This document shows positions 56,200 to 64,000 of a DNA stretch of 64,000 nt, one piece after another (the stretch's first letter is position 1; the number at the start of each line of letters is the position of its first letter). The DNA lies in assembly GCA_030035585.1 (NCBI GenBank), contig CM057469.1:57677501-57741500 (forward strand). The letters are read 5' to 3'. The notes under the pieces are model-generated. The model saw only the letters and a list, made by a program, of their open reading frames with translations, did no database searches and had not been told where the DNA came from. The stretch is from Dugong dugon (lineage: Eukaryota; Chordata; Mammalia; Sirenia; Dugongidae). A program made the position numbers and the translations under genes.

Positions 56200-56402
56200 A
56201 AAAGCCACTGCTGTCAAGTCAATTCTGACTCATAGCCACTCCATGGGACAGAGTAAAGCTGCCCCATAGGGCTTCCAAGACTGTAAATCTTTATGGAAAC
56301 TTATCGCTACATCTTTCTCCCTAGGAGTGGCTGGTGGATTCAAACCGCCAACCTTTTGGTTAGCAGCCCAGCGCTTTAACCACTGCACTACCAGGACTCC
56401 TA
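56200..56402 (-). mobile_element. Afrotherian-type SINE, long variant
   Basis: Minus-strand copy, plus reading GCCACTGCTGTCAAGTCAAT, central GACTGTAAATCTTTATGG, head CACTACCAGGACTCC. Exact duplication TTTGTAATAT (56190-56199, 56403-56412). Confidence 0.94.
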
Positions 56403-56412
56403 TTTGTAATAT

Positions 56413-56935
56413 CAACAACTCTTATTTCACAGACCAATGTGTGTCTTGGATGACCACTGGATGTCATCTAAGAAATTAAATATCCCACCTGCTGCTCAAA
56501 TTTTTCAGTCAGATGTTGACCTTCATGTAAATCAAAGAGAAAAATAGTCTTGAGTTAATGCTTGCTAACTTGAATAAAATTTAATATTAAAGTCAAATCT
56601 CTTTTCTTCCTCCATACCATCATCTACTTTTAAAAAATGACTTTAGGTATGTGGAAGACTCAATAGCATTTGATTGTATTTTCTCCGTGGTTGAGAGGTA
56701 GGTTCTTTTATACTTATTTGAAGTAGTTTGTGTCAAGCAATGAATCTAAGGATAGTTTGGAGTAAAAATGCCTGGAGTTATTATTTTGAGCCTATTTTAT
56801 TACAGTGGCAAGTGTTTTTGGTATTGTATCTCTCCAACCCCTCTATAATGATGTAAATTATATCTGGATCTACCAGAGTTTGGTTAAGCGATTGACCTTG
56901 TTTTGTTAATACATTTTCATCTTGATGGATATATT
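56413..56935. other. Unassigned gap
   Basis: No repeat recognised. Confidence 0.5.
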
Positions 56936-56940
56936 GTCAT

Positions 56941-57420
56941 TGTCTTAGTCATCCAGTGCTGCTATAACACAAATACCACAGGTGGATGGTTTTAACAAAG
57001 AGAAGTTTATTTCTTCACAGTAAGGTAGGCTGAAAGTCCAAATTCAGGGCGTCAGCTCCAGGGGAACGCTTTTTCTCTCTGTTGGCCTTCTCATCAGTGT
57101 TCCCCCGGACTAGGAGCTTCTTGGAGCAGGGACCCTGGTCCAAAGGACGTGCTCTGCTCCTGGCACTGCTGTCTTGATGGTATGAGGTCCCACTGTCTCA
57201 CTGCTCACTTCTGTCTTTTATATCTCAAGGGATTGACTCAGGACACAATCCAGTCTTGTAGATCAGGTCCTGCCTTACTAACACAACTGCCACCCATCCT
57301 CCCTCATTAACATCATAGAGGCAGGTTTACAACATACAGGAAAATCACACAGTACCAGGAATCATGGCCTAGCCAAATTGATACACACATTTTTTGGGGG
57401 ACATAATTCAATCCATGACA
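56941..57420 (-). mobile_element. Solo MaLR LTR, minus strand
   Basis: 480 bp, reading on plus TGTCTTAGTCATCCAGTGCT to ATAATTCAATCCATGACA. The exact duplication GTCAT (56936-56940, 57421-57425) proves an independent insertion. Same subfamily as the 49-51 kb provirus. Confidence 0.94.
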
Positions 57421-57432
57421 GTCATCATCATC

Positions 57433-59084
57433 TTTTTTTTTTTTTTTTAAAGAAGAGAAATTTAGTTCCTCACAGTCAAAGTAGGCTAAAAGTCCAAATT
57501 CAGGGCATCAGCTCCAGGGGAAGGCTTTTTCTCTCTGTCGGCCTTCTTCTCTTCGGTGTTTCCCTGGACTAGGAGCTTCTGTGTGCAGGGACCCCAGTCC
57601 AAAGGGTGCGCTCTGCTCCCGGCACTGCTTTTTGATGGGATGAGGTCCCCCTGTCTCACTGCTCACTTCTGTCTTTTATATCTCAAGAGATTGCCTCAGA
57701 ACACAATCCAGTCTTGTAGATCAGGCCCTGCCTTACTAACACAACTGCCACCCATCCTCCCCCATCAACATCATAGAGGCAGGTTTACAAAATACAGGAA
57801 AATCACACAGTACCAGGAATCATGGCTTAGCCAAATTGATGCACACATTTTTTTGGGTACATAATTCAAACCATGACATTCCACCCTTTGGTCCCCCAAA
57901 AATCACACCCTTGCAATATGGAAAACATATTCACCCCATCATATCATAGCAAAAGTCTTAACTCCAAGTCCAAAATCCAAAAATTCCTCTTCATCTGTGA
58001 AATCTAGAATACAAGTTATCTGCTTCCATAGGTACAATGACAGAATAGGCACAAGCTAGACATTTCCATTACAAATGGGAGAAATTGCAGGGAACGAAGG
58101 CATAACAGGCACCAAGCAAGTTAGCAGAACACATTCCATTAGCCCTCAAGGATTTGAAAATAATCTTCTGTTCTCTAAGACAATTTACACAATGGCCCTG
58201 CCCTCCAGACTCCAGGTATTGGCCACAGTCTCTAGATTTTGAGTGGAGGCCCCTTGGCCCTGGGCTTCAACTCCGCCTTCCAGGCCCACTGGGACAGCAA
58301 CTCTGCTCCCTTGGCTTTAGGCCCACCATTCTCCTAGTCCATGCGAGTGACATCTCCACCCTTAGAAACACCACAGGCCACAGCTCCACTCTTTTAAACC
58401 CCTGAGGTCACGGCCATACCTTTTGAGACTGAAGTAGGTCGGCTTCTTGTGTCCCTTGTCTCTTCAGCTTCAGCTTCTGTTTCCTGTGGCCTCTTGGCCC
58501 TCGGGCCTCATGCCTGCATCTGCCCTGCTGGGGCAAGCATTCCAAAACTCTGTAGCTCCACCAGAAAAAAGTGCCCAGAGGCACCCCACTCCGCCAGGAA
58601 GCCTCCTGCTCACAGACATTCAGCTCTCTCGCTCTGTGGGTTGGCTCCAGCGCCATCTCGCACTGGTCTCCTGTTTCTGCTGCTGCTGCTTCTCTGCTGC
58701 TGTAGGTTCTCTGCTGCTACTTGTCCTCTGTCACTGCCACACGTCTATCCACTCACAGTTTTAAAACCGCTTCCACATTTTAGGTATCTGTTAGAGCAGC
58801 ACCCCACTCTTTCAGTATCAAATTCTGTCTTAGTCATCTAGTGCTGCCATAACAGAAATACCACAAGTGGATGGTTTTAACGAAGAGAAATTTAGTTCTT
58901 CACAGTCAAAGTAGGCTAACAGTCCGAATTCAGGGCGTCAGCTCCAGGGGAAGGCTTTTTCTCTCTGTCGGCCTTCTTCTCTTCTGTGTTCCCCTGGACT
59001 AGGAGCTTCTCTGTGCAGGGACCCCAGTCCAAAGGACGCGCTCTGCTCCTGGCACTGCTTTCTTGATAGTATGAGGTCCCCCCC
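57433..59084 (-). mobile_element. Retroposed MaLR transcript (processed copy with poly(A))
   Basis: Minus strand: starts at GGGGGGACCTCATACTATC (59084), the expected transcript start, runs R-U5 to 58826, internal 58825-57879, then U3-R from 57878 and stops at a poly(A) (plus T run 57433-57448) shortly after the weakened AATAAA site (ACTAAATTTCTC). So it lacks U3 at its front and U5 at its end, as an RNA would. CATCATCAT flanks both sides (57423-57431, 59084-59092). It looks like an L1-made cDNA copy, not a provirus. Confidence 0.85.
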
Positions 59085-59092
59085 ATCATCAT

Positions 59093-59425
59093 TTCTGAAG
59101 GCTACTGTAATTACACTTTATGACCATTTGGCAGTGGTGTATGTGAAAATTATTTCTTTCTATTCTGTACATAGCGAAAATAAGGCAGAAAAGATTAGAA
59201 AAAATACAAACAACAAGGACATTTAAAAACATTTTATTCTGAAAATTATCTTTTCTTGATTCCTTTGAAGATAGATTAGAGATAGCAAACCCCATGTAAA
59301 TATACACGTGGTAGTTATGGGGATATTTGCTTGTATTCTGAACATTTAGATAGCTACCCATGTATCAAGAAGGTTGTCACACTGATCAAGGCAGCAGTGA
59401 ACCTCCTATTTCCTCTCTGTTTAGA
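59093..59425. other. Unassigned gap
   Basis: AT-rich. The 90-codon minus frame at 59089-59361 has no motif. Confidence 0.5.
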
Positions 59426-59430
59426 CTTAC

Positions 59431-60035
59431 TGTCTTAGGCTGGGTTCGCTAGAGAAGCAAAACCAGTAAAGCATATAAATATATATCTAGAAAGAGATTC
59501 ATATCAAGGAAACAGCTCATGCGATTGTAGAGGTTGGAACGTCTCAAGTCCATGGATCAGGATAGAGACTTCTCTCGATTCATTTAGCCTCAAGGGCTGG
59601 CAAACCCAAGATGGGCAGGTTGGAGAGCAGGGCTCTTTCTCACAAGCTGTGAAGATCAACAAATCCCAAGATTGGCAGGCAAGATTGCAAGGCTTCTTCT
59701 GATTCACATAGCTGCAGGGGCTGGAGAACCCATGATTAACAAGTTGGAGAGCAGGGCTCCTGCTCACAGGCTGTGAAGGTCCATGAATCCCAAGATTGGC
59801 AGATAAGCTGATAGCTCAACAAGAAATGGAAGTCAGATGAACAGGAGGCAGCTGTAGGATCCAGAGTGAGCAAAAAGCCAGAAAGTCTGCTTATATTTGG
59901 ATGCAGGCCACACCCCAAAGGAAACTCCTTTTCAACTGATTGGCTACTCACAGCAGATTCCATCATGGGAGTGATCACATATAAACACTGAGAATCATGG
60001 CCCAGCCAAGCAGACACACAATCTTAACCATCACA
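59431..60035 (-). mobile_element. Solo LTR, ERVL-type, with internal tandem repeat
   Basis: 605 bp reading on plus TGTCTTAGGCTGGGTTCGCT to CAATCTTAACCATCACA, so TGTGATGG..TAAGACA on its sense strand. Exact 5-bp duplication CTTAC (59426-59430, 60036-60040). A ~120-base unit is repeated imperfectly at about 59600-59700 and 59720-59815, which also gives repeats in the overlapping minus-strand frames. Confidence 0.9.
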
Positions 60036-60200
60036 CTTACCTTGTTTGTTTGAATAATATATATATTTATGTAATATTTTATAATATACATAATATGATA
60101 TATAATAAACATTTTTATTATAGTTACATTTTTATAACACACACTTAAAAGCTCTTCACAGGCTGTAGTAAGCTAAGTTTTTCACCCATTTCAATATACT

Positions 60201-60313
60201 CTAGGACAGAGTAGAACTGCCCCCATAGGGTTTCCAAGGAGCGGCTTGTGGATTTGAACTGCTCACCTTTTGGTTAGTAGCCAAGCTCTTAACCACTGCA
60301 CCACCAGGGATCC
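60201..60313 (-). mobile_element. SINE lacking its 3' tail but with target duplication
   Basis: Reading on plus CTAGGACAGAGTAGAACTGC to CACCACCAGGGATCC. The RTE-like tail of about 45 bases is absent. The flanks TTCAATATACT (60190-60200) and TTCAATGTACT (60314-60324) still mark an insertion. Confidence 0.85.
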
Positions 60314-60324
60314 TTCAATGTACT

Positions 60325-60688
60325 TTATTGAAGGAATACCTTGACAATCATTTAAAATATGAACTCGTATTAACACAGGTAAATAGAGAATAAAATCTCA
60401 TTCAGATAAAAGCATCTAGCTTATTACTATTTCATATTCTACCTGACTCTCTCTCACACACACACACATATGTGTGTGCAAAAATCACCTGACAATAATC
60501 TCTTGGAAGGACATTCATCATGGAAAAATACCTTCATTTTGGGGGGGTGCAGTGAGAGAAATAACAATTTCAGGGTGCTCAGATAACTGTCAAATTAAAT
60601 TGGGTGCTCATTGAAAAACACTTCCTGTATAAATCTTTTTCCCTTTGCCTACACTTTTGTACTGACAATAGTATAAATACTATACATG
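60325..60688. other. Unassigned, with a (CA)/(TG) dyad
   Basis: CACACACACACATATGTGTGTG near 60457-60478 is a perfect small inverted repeat. Nothing else recognised. Confidence 0.5.
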
Positions 60689-60689
60689 T

Positions 60690-61225
60690 TCTTTGTGGCT
60701 CTCAAATTTTTTGCTCTTAGGACCTCTTTAAATTTTTAGTATTATCCAGGTCCCTAAAGAGTGTTATTTTATGTGTGTTATATCTAGAGATATTTCATGT
60801 ATTTAAATTTAAAATGGAGAAAATTTAAAAATACTTATTAATCCATTAAAAATAGCAATAACAAACCCATTATATTAACATACATACCCATATTTTTTAG
60901 AAAAATAATCATATTTAAAAAAAAAAAAAAAAGCCCAAAACTTTAGTGCAAAGTGTGGCATTGTTTTACATTTTTGCAAGTTTCTTTAAGGTTTGGCTTA
61001 ATAGAAGATAGCTGGATTCTTCTATCTGCATCTGCACATATAAGAACATCATAGGTCATGTAGCCTCTGGAAAACTTCACTGTATGCTCATGAGAGACGC
61101 ATAGTGAAAAGGCAAATGATGTCTTTGCATTATTATGAAAATAGTTTTGACCCTATCACCTCCCTGAAGAGGTCCTGAGGATCCAGATTGGTTCCCAGTT
61201 CAGACTTACCAAACCACTATGCTGC
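60690..61225. mobile_element. hAT (Charlie-like) DNA transposon fossil
   Basis: The left end near TGTGGCTCTCAAATTTTTTG and right end near ACTTACCAAACCACTATG form worn inverted ends of the hAT type (CAGTGGTTCTCAAA). The interior (CTTAGGACCTCTTTAAATTT, GGCATTGTTTTACATTTTTG, ATCATAGGTCATGTAGCCTC, GTTTTGACCCTATCACC) follows a known placental hAT-like element. No transposase frame. Confidence 0.6.
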
Positions 61226-61304
61226 ATTATAAAAATACCAGCGCCCTTTTACACATTTATTGTAGAATAAAAACATTTATTGGAACAATAATTGCAGAGT
61301 ATTA

Positions 61305-61383
61305 TTAGAGTGTTACAGGGTTTGAAGAGCAGCTCTGCCATTCACTTGCTCTGTTATCTTGAGCCAGCTACTTAACATTTTAA
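61305..61383 (+). repeat. MIR SINE, left part
   Basis: CAGCTCTGCCATTCACTTGC, TCTTGAGCCAGCTACTTAAC. Continues at 63763 beyond the L1. Confidence 0.75.
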
Positions 61384-62530
61384 AACATATATAACTTATT
61401 TTATTTTTTGTTGTTGTTGCTGAGAATATACACAGCAATGCACCAATTCGACAGTTCTACATGCACAGCTCAGTGACATTGATTACATTCTTCGAGTTGT
61501 GCAACTACTCTTACCCTCATTTTCTGAGTTGTTCCTCCCTCATTAACATAAACACACTGCCCTCTAAAGTTCTTATCTTTCAAGTCACTATTGTTAGTTT
61601 GATCCCATTTAGACTCTTAAAAAGACTCTAAGTTTTAAAACAGCATAATGCTCTAGGCAGACATTCTTTACTAGTTAAGCTAAACTATTGTTTGTTTTAA
61701 GAAGACTTCAGGGGATATTTTTGGTTTAAGGTTTAAACATTATTTCAGGGCAATAGTTTCAGGGGTTCATCCAGCCCCCATGGCTCCAGAAAGTCTGAAG
61801 TCCATAAGACTTTGAAATTCTGTTTTGCAATTTCCCCTTTTTGATCAGCATTCTTCTATAGAATCTTTTATCCAAATACTCAGTAATGGTAGCTGGGCAC
61901 CATCCAGTTCTTCTGGTCTCATGACAAAGGAGACAGTTGTTCATGGAGGCAATTATCCACACATTCCACTTTCTCCTCCTATTCCTGATTCTCCTTCTTC
62001 CTTTGTTCTCCAGGTGAATAGAAAGTTATTACTGTACTTCGGATGGCTGCTTGCAAGCTTTTAAGACTCCAGGCACTATGCAATGAACTAGGAGATAGAA
62101 CAGAAGCACTAAAAGCATTACTGGGCCAATTAACTGGAATGTATCATGAAACCATGACCCTAAACCTCCAAACCAAGGAACCAAATCCCATGAGGTGTTT
62201 GGTTTTACATAAGCTGCCTCAACAGCTACTCTTTTTTTTTTTTTTGGTCATTGTTGTAAATTTATCTATCACACAATTTTTACTAATTCACTTTTTTATA
62301 GGCATACAAGTTACTGACAGCAATTACATTAATCAGTTGTGCAACCTTATGCTTAATTGATGTGATTTTTCCATTACCATAAACCAAAACGTAAGCAATA
62401 ACTCCCCTTTTCCCCCTTTCTCTTGCCCCTGGTAACCACTAATAAACTTTGGTATCTATACATTTGCTTTTTCTTGTCTTTTTATGTAAGTGAGTTCATG
62501 CAATATTTGTCCTTTTGTGATTGACTTATT

Positions 62531-62860
62531 TCATTCAGTCAGTACAATGTCTTCCAGCTCCATCCATATTGTAGCATGTATCAAGACTTTATTTCTTTTA
62601 CTGGCTGAGTAGTATTCCATTGTATGTACGTACCACATTTTGTTTATCCGTTCATCTGTTGATGGGCATTTTGGCTGTTTTACCTTTGGGATATTGTGAA
62701 TAGAGCTACAATGAACTTTGGTGTACAAAGTATCTGTTTGAGTGTTTGCTTTCAAGTCTTTTGGATATATACCTAGGAGTGGAATTGTGGGGCCATATGG
62801 TAGTTCTATTTTTAGTATTTTGAGGAACCACCACACTGTTTTCCACAACAGCTGTACCAT
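62531..62860 (-). pseudogene. L1 ORF2 C-terminal remnant
   Basis: 109 open codons from the ORF2 C-terminus: LLWKTVWWFLK at residues 4-14, [10 protein letters not shown] at about 27-36, KCPSTDERINKMWYVHTMEY near 65-84. No catalytic domain in frame. It ends at VLTE near the start of the second 3'-UTR-like section. Confidence 0.92.
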
Positions 62861-63072
62861 TTTGTATTCCCACTGGCAATTGATAAGGGTTCCAATTTCC
62901 CCATACCCTCACCAACATTTGTTACTTATTTATTTATTTTATCTTATCCATCCTAGTGGGAATGAAATGGTAATTTTTTGTGGTTTTGATTTGCATCTCT
63001 CTGATGGCTAATGACACTGAGCATTTTTTCATGTGTTTGGTGGCCATTTGAATGTACTCTTTGGTGAAATGT

Positions 63073-63593
63073 TGTCTTAGTTATCTAGTGCTGCTATAAC
63101 AGAAATACTGCAAGTGGATGGATTTAACAAAGAGAAGTTTATTCTCTCACAGTCTAGGAGGCTAGAAGTCTGAACTCAGGGTGCTAGCTCCAGGGGAAGG
63201 CCTTCTCTCTCTGTTGGCTCTGGGTGAAGGTCTTTGTCATTAATCTTCCTAAGTTGGGGAGCTTCTCAGCGCAGGTACCCCAGGTCCAAAGGACGCTCTT
63301 TTGTCCTGGCTCTTGTTTCTTGGTGGTATGAGGTTCCCATGTCTTTCTGCTTACTTCTCTCTTTTATATCTAAAGGAGAATGACTTAATACACAACCTAA
63401 TCTTGTAAATTGAGTCCTGCCTCATTAGCAAAACTGCCTCTAATCCTGCCTCATTAAAATCATGGAGGTAGGATTTACAACACGTAGGAAAATCACATCA
63501 GGTGACAAAATGGTGGACAATCACACAGTACTTGGAATTATGGCCTAGTTAAGTTGACAGATATTTTTGGGAGACACAATTCAATCCATGACA
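63073..63593 (-). mobile_element. Solo MaLR LTR nested in L1
   Basis: 521 bp reading TGTCTTAGTTATCTAGTGCT to CACAATTCAATCCATGACA on plus. Exact 5-bp duplication AATGT (63068-63072, 63594-63598). The L1 ORF2 sequence resumes on the other side. Confidence 0.94.
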
Positions 63594-63762
63594 AATGTCT
63601 ATTCAAGTCCTTTGCCCATTTTATGATTGGGTTATTTGTCTTTTTTTGTTAAGTTGTCAAAGTTTTACATATATTTTGGTAATTAGATTCTTATTGGCTA
63701 TATTGTTTCCAAATATATTCTCCCAGTCAGTAGCTTGTATTTTCACTTTTTTTGTAAACTAT

Positions 63763-63850
63763 TACTTAACTTTTTAACCTCAATTTCCTCATCTGAAAAA
63801 TGAATATCATAATGCTTATCTCATGGGATTGTTTTTAAAGATTGACATTC
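63763..63850 (+). repeat. MIR SINE, right part
   Basis: ACTTTTTAACCTCAATTTCC, TCATCTGAAAAATGAATATC, TCATGGGATTGTTTTTAAAG complete the MIR begun at 61305. Confidence 0.78.
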
Positions 63851-64000
63851 TTAGTTATCTGTAATCTCTGGTGGCTTTAGTTATTATAAATTTATCACTG
63901 AGAATCTGGTAGACTCCGGGTATACTGAAAAATATCTTTTTCTGATACTGATATCTTGTGGTAAACTCAGAAAATGATTGAATGGCTGTGAGGTATGTGG
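63851..64000. other. Unassigned end of window
   Basis: No feature seen in the last 150 bases. Confidence 0.5.

Larger units (their letters stand above)
61384..63762 (-). mobile_element. L1 insertion, minus strand, with doubled 3' end and nested LTR
   Basis: Bounded by TACTTAACATTTTAA (61369-61383) and TACTTAACTTTTTAA (63763-63777) in a MIR. From low to high: a 3' UTR (61393-62229), an internal T tract (62230-62245), a second 3'-end-like start, ORF2 C-terminus (62531-62860), a LTR (63073-63593), then ORF2 body. The two 3' ends suggest either an L1 inserted in another L1's poly(A) or read-through. Confidence 0.85.

Noticed and set aside
57556..58841. Several plus-strand frames (83-130 codons)
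   Set aside because: All are antisense to the retroposed MaLR copy.
339..60313. Possible functional tRNA genes in the GGTTCGAATCC-like stretches
   Set aside because: These are heads and bodies of tRNA-derived SINEs with degenerate boxes, not cloverleaf-forming genes.
1..64000. CRISPR arrays, operons, bacterial promoters or a prophage
   Set aside because: The window is vertebrate nuclear DNA by its repeats; none of the spaced direct repeats are CRISPR-like.

Overview
This window reads as non-coding vertebrate DNA from a placental mammal, most likely an afrotherian of the elephant, sea-cow and hyrax group and probably an elephant. The main clue is one dominant short repeat: a tRNA-like-headed SINE whose 3' end (motif GGGTCGCTATGAGTCGGAA followed by a variable ATGGCA tail) is the same as the 3' end of an RTE (BovB-like) LINE also present here. 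That SINE/RTE pair is what I associate with afrotherian genomes. Ancient elements common to all placentals (MIR, L2, MLT1, old L1, Tigger-like, hAT-like) make up the background. Family names are by recognition only, since no search could be run.

I found no host protein-coding gene, exon series, tRNA, rRNA, snRNA, CpG island or CRISPR array. The recoverable coding remnants are LINE fragments: three L1 ORF2 C-termini, all on the minus strand, and one RTE reverse-transcriptase remnant at 20465-21609 whose catalytic aspartate pair is lost. The window is therefore intergenic or deep-intronic sequence.

Layout. 1-9 kb: an old L2 split by a minus-strand solo LTR (1954-2444, 4-bp duplication CATC), then a long repeat-poor stretch (2966-7482). 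7.5-16 kb: SINEs, an L2 split by an RTE, an MLT1 LTR, a palindromic element next to a Tigger-like transposon with a GC-rich interior, and a MIR split by both an RTE and a SINE. 16-22 kb: an L1 carrying a MaLR LTR, the longest RTE copy, then another LTR. 22-36 kb: older repeats, a cleanly inserted L1 3' end (26822-27444), the plus-strand twin of the first solo LTR (28247-28745), and an old L1 holding a SINE and an opposing L1. 36.4-39.4 kb is repeat-poor. 39.5-43.2 kb is an L1 within an L1. 43.7-45.9 kb has two further LTRs, one of them mosaic. 49-51 kb is a complete non-autonomous MaLR element (LTR-internal-LTR, target duplication GTGGC). 57-59 kb has a MaLR solo LTR directly abutting what looks like an L1-made cDNA copy of a MaLR transcript (R-U5-internal-U3-R-poly(A)). 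59.4-64 kb: another solo LTR, a hAT-like fossil, and a MIR split by an L1 that itself holds an LTR.

The most interesting signals are mobile-element biology: the retroposed MaLR transcript, the mosaic LTR sharing modules with MaLR, a SINE with target duplications but no 3' tail, and the GC-rich cargo inside the Tigger-like element. I see no evidence of an undescribed host gene system.
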